NCBI GenBank assembly: GCA_964466115.1 | Contig: CAYXMH010000002.1 | Coordinates: forward strand, 182,978 to 246,977 | Direction: 5' to 3' | Source of the DNA: Pseudolysobacter sp964466115 | Lineage (GTDB): Bacteria; Pseudomonadota; Gammaproteobacteria; Xanthomonadales; Rhodanobacteraceae | DNA: 64,000 nucleotides | Shown: piece after piece, positions 1-8,422 of the stretch | Layout of the letters: the number at the start of each line of letters is the position of its first letter | Numbering within the stretch: the stretch's first letter is position 1 | Translations under genes and position numbers: made by a program | Notes under the pieces: generated by a model | Told to the model about the DNA's origin: nothing | The model's input: only the letters and a program-made list of their open reading frames with translations | Database searches by the model: none

Positions 1-2
1 AA

Positions 3-755
3 CGCCCCTCTTCACTCGGATTGGAAATTCCGCGTACCTACGATGTGACCTATTTGGGCTATAACGGTGATGGGCATTTCGGAAGATTGAATCTCACGCT
101 ATCGACCTATTACGCGCTCGGCAATCAATCGCACGGCACGTTTATCCGCGACAGCAGTGATATCCGCGCGGGTTTTGCCGCGGCTGAGGCGTCCGTCGAT
201 TTCGACTGGATTCGCGTGCGCGGCTCTGCCGCTTATGCCAGTGGCGATAAAAATCCCTACGACGATCGTTCAACCGGCTTTGATGCCATTGCCGAGAACC
301 CGATTTTTGCCGGCGCCGATACCAACTACTTCACGCGCCAAAACATTCCGCTGATCGGCGGTGGCGGTGTCGCCCTTTCTGGACGCAACGGCATGCTGCC
401 GGATTTGCGTTCAAGCAAGGATCAGGGGCAATCGAATTTCGATAATCCGGGCCTGCGTCTGATCGGCATCGGCGCCGATTTCGATCTGACACCGCACCAT
501 CGCCTTAGCGCGAACGTCAATGAGCTGTGGTTCGACAACACCGCAATCCTCGAAGCCTCACGCAACCAGGCGCCGATCGATCGCAATATCGGCACCGATG
601 TTTCGCTGGCCTATATTTGGCGTCCTTATTTCACGCAGAACATCGTATTCCGTTTGTCCGGCGCGGCATTGTTGCCGGGCAGCGGTTTGAAAGATCTGTA
701 CGGCTCTGACCACACTTATTATTCGGTGCTGGCCAATCTGATTCTGACGTATTGA
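3..755 (+). CDS. Outer-membrane beta-barrel protein, C-terminal part (5' end outside window)
   Basis: The frame is open from the first bases of the window, so this is the last 250 residues of a longer gene. The protein shows alternating hydrophobic and polar residues, aromatic girdle residues, Gly/Asn/Asp-rich turns, and a final strand ending in LANLILTY with an aromatic C-terminal residue. These are typical of outer-membrane barrels handled by the BAM machinery. It has some resemblance to alginate-export/porin-like barrels, but I cannot assign a family safely. The stop codon overlaps or abuts the start region of the decaheme cytochrome gene, so the two are very likely cotranscribed. A barrel next to a surface multiheme lipoprotein suggests a porin-cytochrome pair. 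That is inference. Confidence 0.75.
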   Translation, partial: RPSSLGLEIPRTYDVTYLGYNGDGHFGRLNLTLSTYYALGNQSHGTFIRDSSDIRAGFAAAEASVDFDWIRVRGSAAYASGDKNPYDDRSTGFDAIAENPIFAGADTNYFTRQNIPLIGGGGVALSGRNGMLPDLRSSKDQGQSNFDNPGLRLIGIGADFDLTPHHRLSANVNELWFDNTAILEASRNQAPIDRNIGTDVSLAYIWRPYFTQNIVFRLSGAALLPGSGLKDLYGSDHTYYSVLANLILTY

Positions 756-769
756 TGGAGAGCAAGACG

Positions 770-3700
770 ATGCGCACAACGAACTGTAGGGTGGGCCTTG
801 GCCCACCGGACATGTCTGGCGGCGGTGGGCCAAGGCCCACGCTACAGTCGGTTTTGTTCACGGTGCTACTATTCTTTATTGCATCGGCCTGTGCCAACGA
901 AGAAGCCGCCGTCGAACGAAGCTATACCGCGACTCCGGCCGCCCCCGCTTTCCAAAGCTGGGAAGACGCCGATAAAAAAAGCAGCGGCTGCGTTTCTTGC
1001 CACACCGCATCCGATCGCAAAACCATGCACGCCAGCGAAGCGGTGGTTCTAGGTTGCACCGATTGTCACGGCGGCGATGCGACGGTGCTCGCACCGGCCG
1101 GGGAATTGGAGCCTTCCGCTAATGGATCTGAATCCTCTCATCGCAATCCCAGTTATCAGGCGGCATTGGACAAAGCCCACGTCTTGCCGCGTTTTCCGAC
1201 CCGCTGGGAAGGCAGCGCAAACCCGGTACGCAGCTACACCGCGTTGAATCAAGAATCGCCCGAATTTATCCGCTTTATCAACCCCGGCGATTTGCGCGTC
1301 GCGCGCGAATCCTGCGGCGGCTGCCACCTACCGATCATTCAGGCCAACGAAAAAAGCTTGATGGCCAATGCGGCGATGTTCTGGGGTGCGGCGTCGTATA
1401 ATAATGGAATTTTGCCATATAAGCACTCCATACTGGGCGAAACCTATACCCGTGATAGCGCGGCCGGCGCAGCCAACAATGGCGTTGCCAACGACGCCAA
1501 TATGAACCACCACGGCGTTTTGCCGAATATCGCCCCCTTGCCCTCGTGGGAAACGGTACCGCCTGGCGATATTTTTCGCGTGTTCGAGCGCGGCGGCCGC
1601 AACATCGGCACGCTGTTCCCCGAGATCGGCCTACCGGACGAAGCCGGATCGATTCAAAAACTCGAGGAACCCGGCCGCCCGGATCTGAAACAATCGAACC
1701 GCGGACCCGGCACCGGCTCGCGCGTTGCCATCCCGGTGCTGAACATCGCCAAAACCCGTTTGAACGATCCGTTTGTCTGGTTCTTAGGCACTAACGACAA
1801 TCCGGGCGATTTTCGTTCGTCCGGTTGTTCGGCCTGTCATGTGGTGTATGCCAACGACCGCGATCCGCGCCATTCGGCCGGTTATGCCAAATTCGGCAAT
1901 ATGGGCACCTCCCAACAAATCGACCCCACCATTCCAAAAGCGGAATCCGGGCATCCCTTGCAACACGCGTTCACGCGCCAAATCCCAACCAGCCAATGCA
2001 TGATTTGCCATATGCACCAGCCGAACATGTTTATCAACACCATGCTCGGTTACACGATGTGGGATTACGAATCCGATGCGCCGTTTATGTGGCCGGAAAA
2101 ACAAACCGTTGCCAACGACGAAGACGCGCGCAAGATTCTCGATCGCAATCCGGAGGAGGCTGCTATACGCGGCAAATGGGGTGATTTGGATTTCCTGAAA
2201 GACGTGAGCCTGCTGAATCCCAAACTCAAGGATACCCAGTTTGCCGATTACCACGGCCACGGCTGGAATTTCCGCGCCGTTTACAGCCGCGATCGCAAAG
2301 GCGATCTGTTGGATAAGGACAAGCAAATCGTCAGCGATACCGATCCTGATAAGTTTAAAAAAGCGGTGCATCTGTCGTCCGTGCACGTGGATGCCGGTAT
2401 GCAATGCGTCGATTGCCATTTCTCTCAAGATTCACACGGCGATGGGTATTTAAAAGCCGAAGTGATGGGTGCGGTCGAAATCCAGTGCCAAGATTGCCAC
2501 GGCACCGTGGACAAATACCCCACCTTGCATACATCCGGCCCCGCCGCTTCGAAAATCGGCAAAGATTTGCTGTTGATTCGCAATCCGGATGGCAAAAAGC
2601 GTTTCGAATGGATCGACGGAAAATTGATTCAACGTTCCGCCGTTACACCGGATCTGGAATGGACGATGAGCCTAGTAAAGGACACGACCGATCCGGCCTC
2701 CACTCACTACAACCCGCTAGCTACCCGCGCCCATACTGTTTCAAACGACACCACGACGCTGAAATTCGGTGCCGATGTCGCTAAAGACAATCGTGCGCAC
2801 AGCGACGATAAAATGCTGTGCTACACCTGCCACACTTCATGGACCACCAGCTGCGGCGGCTGCCATTTGCCGATTCAAGCCAATTGGAAAACGGAGCGCC
2901 ACAAATACGAGGGTGGGTTCACGCGCAATTTCGCGACGTATAACCCACAAGTCGCGCGCGATGACATGTTCCAGCTCGGCGTGCACGGCGAAATTAAAGA
3001 CCACAAAATCGCCCCGGTGCGCTCTTCGTCAGCCTTGATCCTATCGTCGACCAATATCAACCGCGAACGCATCTACATCCAGCAACCGCCGATTTCCTCA
3101 GCCGGTTACAGCTCGCAAGCGTTCGCGCCGCACTATCCGCATACCGAACGCAAAACCGAGACTAAAACCTGCAGCGACTGTCACCTGTCGAAGGCCAACG
3201 ACAACAACGCGATCATGGCGCAGTTGCTATTGCAAGGAACGAAGTTCGTCGATTTCGTCGGTTACAACGCCTGGGTCGGCTCAGACGGTGCAATTGACGC
3301 TATACGCGTAACCGAATGGGAAGAACCACAAGCCGTTATCGGCAGCTACCTGCATAAATACGCTTACCCCGATTGGTACAAACAACATCAAGACCGTGAA
3401 CTTAAACTTCCGGATGCCAAATCGCATGCGTCAGGCACCGCCGGTTGTCTGCAACTGCGCGGGGAATACCTGTATGTCGCCGAAGGCAGCAAAGGCATGC
3501 GCGCTTACGATGTCGCCAGCGTCGCGAACAAAGGGTTCTCGGAAGGCATCATCACCGCGCCGTTCTCCTCGCTCGGTCACGACACCCATATCGCCTCACA
3601 AAATGCGACCTGTGTGGTGCTGCCAACCACGCAACCGGTAGCACCGGATCGCAACCAAGGTGATTTGATGCGTAAAAGTAATCAAGAACAACCGATGCAC

Positions 3701-4591
3701 CCGATTTACAATTACGCGTTCATCACCGATAGCGTCGAAGGCTTAATCGCCACGAACATCGACACCCTGGCCAATGGCGAGCCGCGCGACAATTTCCTAA
3801 CGCGTGCGCTAACCTGGAACGAAGGCGGAGTCTTGAAAGGCGCGCGCCACCTAGCGATTGCGGGCACTTGGTTTTACATCGCCGCCGACGCCGGTTTGGT
3901 GATCCTCGATATGAGCGATCCTCTCAAACCTCGTCACGTCAAAACCCTTGCGTTGAACGACGTGCGCGCCAGCCAACAGCAGTTCCGCTACCTGTTCGTC
4001 ACGACCAAAGAGGGTCTGCAAGTCGTGGATGTTACCCATCCAGAGCAGGCGTTCGTTCTTGAAAACGCCACCTTACCGTTGCGCGATGCGCATAAGCTGC
4101 ACCTGGCACGCACTTATGCGTATGTGGCCGATGGCGCGGATGGCCTAGCAATCATCGATATCACGCAAGCTGAGCATCCGAAGCTATACGAGATGTTCAA
4201 TGCGAACGGCAAACTCAACGATGCGCGCGATGTGATCGTCGGTTCCACCAATGCGTCATTGTTCGCATATGTGGCGGATGGAAAAAACGGACTAAAAGTG
4301 ATTCAGTTGCTTTCGCCAGAATCGCAACCCAAATTCTATGGATTCAGCCCCGATCCAAAACCGCAACTGATCGCTTGGTACCCGACTACGAAACCAGCGC
4401 TCTCACTGTCACGCGGGCTGGAGCGCGACCGCGGCGTTGATGAAACCGGCAATCAAATTGCAATCTTCGGTCGCATTGGTTCTCGCCCCTTCACCTTACA
4501 AGAAATGCAGCATTTGTATCTGCGGCCGGATGGCACGCCATGGTATGTCAGTGATGCAGCGGGTGATACCACCACAGAACCACGACCATAA
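770..4591 (+). CDS. Decaheme c-type cytochrome lipoprotein fused to LVIVD-repeat beta-propeller
   Basis: Start chosen at the ATG at 770, which has GGAG nine bases upstream; ATG 755 is also possible. A hydrophobic stretch ends in the lipobox IASAC (Cys41), predicting a lipid-anchored exported protein. Ten CXXCH haem-binding motifs follow, at about residues 74, 96, 182, 353, 410, 546, 573, 684, 695 and 801 (CVSCH, CTDCH, CGGCH, CSACH, CMICH, CVDCH, CQDCH, CYTCH, CGGCH, CSDCH). From about residue 887 to 1190 there are about six repeats of the LVIVD type (for example YAYVADGADGLAIIDIT and WFYIAADAGLVILDM), expected to form a beta-propeller. The gene directly follows an outer-membrane barrel gene. 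The role is probably electron transfer at the outer membrane or periplasm; donor and acceptor are unknown. A 64-bp palindromic repeat (784-847) encodes residues 5-26, inside the signal-peptide n-region. Confidence 0.85.
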   Translation: MRTTNCRVGLGPPDMSGGGGPRPTLQSVLFTVLLFFIASACANEEAAVERSYTATPAAPAFQSWEDADKKSSGCVSCHTASDRKTMHASEAVVLGCTDCHGGDATVLAPAGELEPSANGSESSHRNPSYQAALDKAHVLPRFPTRWEGSANPVRSYTALNQESPEFIRFINPGDLRVARESCGGCHLPIIQANEKSLMANAAMFWGAASYNNGILPYKHSILGETYTRDSAAGAANNGVANDANMNHHGVLPNIAPLPSWETVPPGDIFRVFERGGRNIGTLFPEIGLPDEAGSIQKLEEPGRPDLKQSNRGPGTGSRVAIPVLNIAKTRLNDPFVWFLGTNDNPGDFRSSGCSACHVVYANDRDPRHSAGYAKFGNMGTSQQIDPTIPKAESGHPLQHAFTRQIPTSQCMICHMHQPNMFINTMLGYTMWDYESDAPFMWPEKQTVANDEDARKILDRNPEEAAIRGKWGDLDFLKDVSLLNPKLKDTQFADYHGHGWNFRAVYSRDRKGDLLDKDKQIVSDTDPDKFKKAVHLSSVHVDAGMQCVDCHFSQDSHGDGYLKAEVMGAVEIQCQDCHGTVDKYPTLHTSGPAASKIGKDLLLIRNPDGKKRFEWIDGKLIQRSAVTPDLEWTMSLVKDTTDPASTHYNPLATRAHTVSNDTTTLKFGADVAKDNRAHSDDKMLCYTCHTSWTTSCGGCHLPIQANWKTERHKYEGGFTRNFATYNPQVARDDMFQLGVHGEIKDHKIAPVRSSSALILSSTNINRERIYIQQPPISSAGYSSQAFAPHYPHTERKTETKTCSDCHLSKANDNNAIMAQLLLQGTKFVDFVGYNAWVGSDGAIDAIRVTEWEEPQAVIGSYLHKYAYPDWYKQHQDRELKLPDAKSHASGTAGCLQLRGEYLYVAEGSKGMRAYDVASVANKGFSEGIITAPFSSLGHDTHIASQNATCVVLPTTQPVAPDRNQGDLMRKSNQEQPMHPIYNYAFITDSVEGLIATNIDTLANGEPRDNFLTRALTWNEGGVLKGARHLAIAGTWFYIAADAGLVILDMSDPLKPRHVKTLALNDVRASQQQFRYLFVTTKEGLQVVDVTHPEQAFVLENATLPLRDAHKLHLARTYAYVADGADGLAIIDITQAEHPKLYEMFNANGKLNDARDVIVGSTNASLFAYVADGKNGLKVIQLLSPESQPKFYGFSPDPKPQLIAWYPTTKPALSLSRGLERDRGVDETGNQIAIFGRIGSRPFTLQEMQHLYLRPDGTPWYVSDAAGDTTTEPRP
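784..847. repeat. Palindromic repeat element inside the signal-peptide coding region
   Basis: Arms 784-807 and 824-847 are 24-bp inverted repeats with one mismatch (core GTGGGCCTTGGCCCAC) around a 16-bp spacer. The element is read through in frame. It encodes a Gly/Pro-rich segment between MRTTN and the hydrophobic core LQSVLFTV. It looks like a mobile intergenic-type repeat that has landed in a tolerant part of an open reading frame. Confidence 0.8.
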
Positions 4592-4624
4592 GTTTGAATG
4601 AGCGATATCCGATCGACATTCATC

Positions 4625-4701
4625 GTCATTCCCGCGCAGGCGCACAACAAGGTTTTTAGACCCACCAATAATTGCCATTCCCGCGAACGCGGGAACGGCA
4701 A
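4625..4701. repeat. Dispersed palindrome of the ATTCCCGCG...CGCGGGAA type
   Basis: A perfect core (TTCCCGCG-aa-CGCGGGAA) lies within a longer inverted repeat at 4672-4701 whose outer arms are TTGCC/GGCAA. A half copy, CATTCCCGCGCAGGCG, lies about 45 bp upstream. It sits between the decaheme gene and the sigma-factor gene. It could also act as a transcription terminator for the upstream gene, though no T-run follows. Confidence 0.7.
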
Positions 4702-4807
4702 CGCTTATGAAGCGCATAAATTTTCATATGTCGCCCTAACCGGACTGTGATTATCTTCCCCATGCTGCGAATCATAGGTTCAATAACGAAAACAGGGCCT
4801 GATTCAC

Positions 4808-5341
4808 ATGGGAACGCAAACCGCGACAATCGACGTCGATCTGCGTAAGCAATTCCAAACATTGCTCGAACAGCATCGCAAAATTGTGTTCAAAGTTGCC
4901 AATACCTACAGCTGGCATGCGGAAGACCGTGCCGATCTGGTTCAGGAGATCACTACCGCGTTATGGCATGCGTTCCCCAACTATGACCAGGGCCGCTTGT
5001 TCTCAACTTGGATGTATCGCGTTGCACTGAATGTAGCCATTTCATTCTTGCGCCGCCACCAGCATCGCGATAGCCACACGGTACCCTTAAGCGAAAGCCA
5101 TACTGAAATAATCGGTGACTCCGGCGTTAACTATGAAAGCGACGAGCGCGTTCGCGCACTGGATCAGTTTATCGCACAGCTCGATCCGCTGAATCGCGCC
5201 CTGCTCCTGCTGTATCTCGAAGAACGCAGTTATCGCGAAATTGCCGATGTTCTCGGCATTACCGAAACCAATGTCGCCACCAAGATCAATCGACTAAAGC
5301 AACGCATCCGCCAACAGATGGCGCCTACTGATTTAGCTTAA
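4808..5341 (+). CDS. ECF-type RNA polymerase sigma factor
   Basis: 177 residues, the normal size for an ECF sigma factor. Region 2 is visible at about residues 18-82: a DRADLVQEITTALW segment for core binding, then FSTWMYRVALNVAISFLRR for -10 recognition. Region 4 is at about 115-170, with LDPLNRALLLLYLEERSYRE and the helix-turn-helix IADVLGITETNVATKINRLK for -35 recognition. The next gene starts nine bases downstream and encodes a membrane protein. That is the usual arrangement of a sigma factor with its membrane-bound regulator. The regulon is unknown; the small secreted protein downstream or the cytochrome unit upstream are candidates only by proximity. Confidence 0.9.
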   Translation: MGTQTATIDVDLRKQFQTLLEQHRKIVFKVANTYSWHAEDRADLVQEITTALWHAFPNYDQGRLFSTWMYRVALNVAISFLRRHQHRDSHTVPLSESHTEIIGDSGVNYESDERVRALDQFIAQLDPLNRALLLLYLEERSYREIADVLGITETNVATKINRLKQRIRQQMAPTDLA

Positions 5342-5350
5342 GGAATGCTT

Positions 5351-6007
5351 ATGGAACTCGATGATTTAAAACTCGCTTGGCAAACGCTGGATCGCCGCTT
5401 GGAACAGCAAAATGCTATGAACCTGTATCAATTCAAGGAGACCAACTTAACCAAGGTCAAATCCGGCCTACGTCCGCTGTTGTTCGGACAAGGGATTCAA
5501 CTCATCATCGGCGTATTAATGATGCTGCTGTCCGCGCCATTTTGGGTGGAACACATCGCTACACCGCATTTGCTTATTTACGGTTTGTCATTGCACCTTT
5601 ACGCGCTGATGTTGGTCATTTTCGCGGCGCGCGATCTGCATATGATCGCTGGTATGGATTATTCGGCGCCGGTACTCACCATCCAAAAGCAAATAGCTGA
5701 GCTGCGCAGCTGGCATTTGCGGATGGGGCCGATCTTCGCCTTTAGCGGCTGCGTGATATGGGTTCCATTGACGCTAATGGTCTTTTATTGGCTCGGTGCC
5801 GATATCTGGCTCCACGCGCCTACGGTGGTTTATTGGTTTATCGCCAACAGCATCGCCTGCATCGCAATAATTTATGGCTTCATTCGCTGGTCGCGCCATC
5901 CGAATCGCACGAAGCTCGCCGCGTACCTCGACAAAACCTCGGTCGGTCGCAGCGTTAACCGTGCCCAAGCCGTGCTCAGCGAAATCAAGCAGTTCGAAAA
6001 GATGTAG
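5351..6007 (+). CDS. Four-helix membrane protein, possible anti-sigma partner
   Basis: Start placed at the second ATG (5351) because AGGA at 5341-5344 has proper spacing to it. The roughly 40-residue N-terminus is cytoplasmic-looking and charged (MELDDLKLAWQTLDRRLEQQ). Four hydrophobic segments follow, at about residues 45-62, 75-95, 128-150 and 157-178, and then a basic tail. No catalytic motif and no classical zinc-binding anti-sigma motif is seen. Tight linkage to the ECF sigma gene suggests it controls that sigma factor, but this is inference. Otherwise I do not recognise the family. Confidence 0.7.
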   Translation: MELDDLKLAWQTLDRRLEQQNAMNLYQFKETNLTKVKSGLRPLLFGQGIQLIIGVLMMLLSAPFWVEHIATPHLLIYGLSLHLYALMLVIFAARDLHMIAGMDYSAPVLTIQKQIAELRSWHLRMGPIFAFSGCVIWVPLTLMVFYWLGADIWLHAPTVVYWFIANSIACIAIIYGFIRWSRHPNRTKLAAYLDKTSVGRSVNRAQAVLSEIKQFEKM

Positions 6008-6187
6008 TCGATCAAACTGTAAACAACCGTTACAACATTTCGCATGACTGTGAATAACTGTTAATTCGTCTGTTTCGCCGTTGCAAGCCAAAAATTTTTT
6101 CATAGTATCGAAGCTGAGGCCACGCTTTAAGACAACGCAACAAAACGTAGCCGTCTTTGCATCGACAACCACTATGGAGAAGCGATC

Positions 6188-6532
6188 ATGAAAAGCACGA
6201 TTATGAAAAACGCGTTAGTGAAAAGCTGTGTAGCGGCGACTTTGTTCGGGTTTGCGCTGATGGCGCAAGCCAAAGATCCACCGATTGTGGTCGGACCTAA
6301 TCCAGGCTCCGGCGTGGCTGCTGGCGGAACCGCACCCGTTATTATTGGTGGTGGTGGTGGCAGCGCCTCACTGATCCCGATAGGGTCAACTGGCGGCTTT
6401 GATATCTCGCGCATAGCGCGTTGCGTTTTCATAAGCCCCACCATCACCATCATCGAACACATCGGTGGGGAAAAAGTAGAAGTTCCAATTCCCAATCCGC
6501 TTTATGCTGAGTGCCTGCGCGGCGGTCACTAA
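6188..6532 (+). CDS. Small secreted glycine-rich protein of unknown function
   Basis: 114 residues with a clear Sec signal peptide (basic start, hydrophobic core VAATLFGFALM, cleavage expected after AQA at residue 28). The mature part has a Gly-rich stretch (IIGGGGGSAS) followed by an Ile/Val-rich segment (SPTITIIEHIGGEKVEVPIP) and two cysteines that could pair. A GGAG ribosome-binding site lies at about 6177. It has its own 180-bp upstream region after the sigma/membrane pair and a hairpin terminator downstream, so it is probably a separate unit, possibly a target of the sigma factor. I do not recognise the family. Confidence 0.65.
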   Translation: MKSTIMKNALVKSCVAATLFGFALMAQAKDPPIVVGPNPGSGVAAGGTAPVIIGGGGGSASLIPIGSTGGFDISRIARCVFISPTITIIEHIGGEKVEVPIPNPLYAECLRGGH

Positions 6533-6564
6533 ACCACGCCTTCCACCAGCACCAGGCCTTATCA

Positions 6565-6590
6565 CCGACGCCCACAGCGTCGGTTGATTT
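6565..6590 (+). terminator. Probable hairpin terminator after the small secreted protein
   Basis: A 7-bp perfect stem CCGACGC/GCGTCGG with a 5-base loop is followed by TTGATTT. The hairpin lies 32 bp after the stop codon and separates this plus-strand gene from the convergent tRNA-Ser gene. Confidence 0.5.
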
Positions 6591-6625
6591 GCACAAGAGC
6601 CCGAATAGCGAAAATACCGCAACCG

Positions 6626-6715
6626 TGGCGGAGAGAGTGGGATTCGAACCCACGGTGGTATTGCTACCACGCCGGTTTTCAAGACCGGTGCCTTAAACCG
6701 CTCGGCCATCTCTCC
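6626..6715 (-). tRNA. tRNA-Ser (anticodon UGA)
   Basis: The reverse strand gives a 90-nt class II tRNA. The acceptor stem GGAGAGA pairs with TCTCTCC, followed by discriminator G and an encoded CCA. The anticodon loop CTTGAAAA contains TGA. The long variable arm and the T arm (GGGTTCGAATCCC) are both present. It lies downstream of serS on the same strand, so the tRNA and its synthetase are neighbours. Confidence 0.95.
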
Positions 6716-6815
6716 GTATTCGTTTCCATCCCAGCGTAACGCCGGTTTTACTCCAGGCATCCTGCCCTCCGCCCTTCGGGTCAGCTGCGCTGTACGCGCG
6801 GCTCCTGCCGCGCAG

Positions 6816-6851
6816 TCAAGACCGGTGCCTTAAACCGCCCGACCTTCTCTG
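6816..6851 (-). pseudogene. Partial duplicate of the tRNA-Ser 5' half
   Basis: 22 bp (6816-6837) are identical to the D-arm to anticodon part of the nearby tRNA-Ser (core GCGGTTTAAGGCACCGGTCT on the minus strand). Decayed similarity continues toward the acceptor stem (GAGAAGGTCGGG against GAGATGGCCGAG). No 3' half follows. It lies about 100 bp from the intact gene. It is a tRNA fragment left by duplication or by site-specific integration or excision. Confidence 0.7.
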
Positions 6852-6898
6852 CGTGACTGAATTGCGAAGTTTAGCTTAAAGCTGCCAATCGCCCAAAC

Positions 6899-8173
6899 TT
6901 ATTGAATGACCTCAGCGCCACCCATATACGACTGCAGCACCTTCGGCACCGCAATGCTGCCATCCTTCTGCTGATAATTTTCCATAACAGCGACCAACGC
7001 GCGGCCAATCGCAACACCCGATCCGTTTAAGGTGTGCACGAGCTCCGGCTTGCCGGTGGCGGGATTGCGCCAGCGGGCTTGTAGGCGGCGGGCTTGGAAA
7101 TCGGTGCAGTTGCTGCAGGAGGAGATCTCGCGGTAAGCGTTTTGGCCGGGGAGCCAGACTTCAAGATCGAAGGTTTTGGCTGCGGAGAAGCCCATGTCGC
7201 CAGTGCACAGCAGCATGCGGCGGTACGGCAGTTCGAGCAGTTCCAGCACTTTTTCGGCGCAGACGGTCATGCGTTCGTGTTCGGCGTCGGATTCATCCGG
7301 GCGCGCGATGCTGACCAATTCCACTTTTTCAAATTGGTGCTGGCGGATCATGCCGCGCACGTCTTTGCCGTAGGAGCCGGCTTCGGCGCGGAAGCATGGG
7401 GTGTGCGCAGTTAAACGCATCGGGAATTTTTCGGCGTCGATGATTTCGCCGGCGACGAGGTTGGTGAGCGACACTTCGGCGGTGGGAATCAAATAGCGTT
7501 TGGGTTCACCTTGCGTGGCGAACAGGTCTTCTTCGAATTTCGGTAACTGACCGGTACCGGTCATCGTCTCCGGATTCACCAATAGCGGCACATTGCATTC
7601 CAAATAACCGTGCATGCCGGTGTGCAGATCGAGCATAAATTGCGCCAACGCGCGATGCAGGCGCGCCAAGTCGCCACGCAAAACGGTAAAGCGCGCGCCG
7701 GACAATTTGGCGCCGGTTTCGCCATCGAGCCAGCCGTTGCGCGCACCGAGTTCAACGTGATCCTTTACCGCGAAATCAAACGTCTTCGGCGTGCCCCAGC
7801 GGCGCATTTCCACATTTGCGCTTTCGTCGCGGCCTTGCGGTACCGATTCGTGCGCCAGGTTCGGAATGTGCAGCGCGATGGTTTTTAATTGCTCTTGGAG
7901 TTCGGCCAACTTCTGCTCACCGGCTTTTAATTTATCGCCAATGCCGGCGACTTCTGCCATCAATGCTGTGGTGTCTTCGCCCTTCCCTTTTGCCATACCA
8001 ATCGCTTTGGAACGCGTGTTGCGCAGGTTCTGCAAATCCTGGGTTTCGGTTTGCACGCGTTTGCGCTCGGTTTCAAGTTTCTCCAATGTGGATTTGTCGA
8101 GCGTGTAGCCGCGCTGTTCCAAACGGGCGGCGACATCGTCCAGTTGCCCGCGCAACAAGGCAGGATCGAGCAT
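6899..8173 (-). CDS. serS: Seryl-tRNA synthetase
   Basis: 424 residues, normal length. It charges tRNA-Ser and tRNA-Sec with serine. The N-terminal half (about 28-105) is a long charged helical region, the tRNA-binding coiled coil. The class II core contains motif 2 (FRAEAGSYGKDVRGMIRQHQ) and motif 3 (NGSGVAIGRALVAVMENYQ). The start ATG is supported by AAGGA just upstream. It lies upstream of tRNA-Ser(UGA), and the MFS gene and rarA lie upstream of it on the same strand. In E. coli serS directly follows rarA, so the transporter is an extra gene here. Confidence 0.98.
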   Translation of the reverse strand: MLDPALLRGQLDDVAARLEQRGYTLDKSTLEKLETERKRVQTETQDLQNLRNTRSKAIGMAKGKGEDTTALMAEVAGIGDKLKAGEQKLAELQEQLKTIALHIPNLAHESVPQGRDESANVEMRRWGTPKTFDFAVKDHVELGARNGWLDGETGAKLSGARFTVLRGDLARLHRALAQFMLDLHTGMHGYLECNVPLLVNPETMTGTGQLPKFEEDLFATQGEPKRYLIPTAEVSLTNLVAGEIIDAEKFPMRLTAHTPCFRAEAGSYGKDVRGMIRQHQFEKVELVSIARPDESDAEHERMTVCAEKVLELLELPYRRMLLCTGDMGFSAAKTFDLEVWLPGQNAYREISSCSNCTDFQARRLQARWRNPATGKPELVHTLNGSGVAIGRALVAVMENYQQKDGSIAVPKVLQSYMGGAEVIQ

Positions 8174-8283
8174 GGGGAATCCTTTAAGTGCGATCGAAGG
8201 TGAGGATTATCGCGGTTGGGGTGGGTTGATGTAAACCTGAGGTTTAGTCGTTAACTCATAGGTTTATTTACAATTTTAGAAAA

Positions 8284-8354
8284 CCGTTCATGCTGAGCTA
8301 AGTCGAAGCACTGCGGCTTTTCCGCTCACCCTTCGACAAGCTCAGGGCGAACGG
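8284..8354. repeat. Dispersed palindromic repeat, GTCGAAGCA/TTCGACAAG family, copy 1
   Basis: Starts CCGTTCATGCTGAGC and ends GCTCAGGGCGAACGG, with inner inverted arms GTCGAAG/CTTCGAC. The same outer and inner arms recur at 31718-31800, 36479-36549, 43640-43693 and 58305-58357. It lies in the serS/MFS gap, upstream of serS. Confidence 0.8.
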
Positions 8355-8422
8355 AAAAGAAGAAATTCTCCGCGAATTGGGATCGGACCCGCGTCTACCC
8401 AGTCGGATCTAAATCAAATGAC

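Noticed and set aside
1784..2428. 214-residue open frame antisense to the decaheme gene
   Set aside because: The plus-strand frame carries CXXCH motifs in regular order; the antisense frame shows no recognisable domain.
8365..8415. tRNA-like stretch (GGGATCGGACCC) between serS and the MFS gene
   Set aside because: The T-arm-like bases do not pair into a stem, and no acceptor or anticodon arm can be built.
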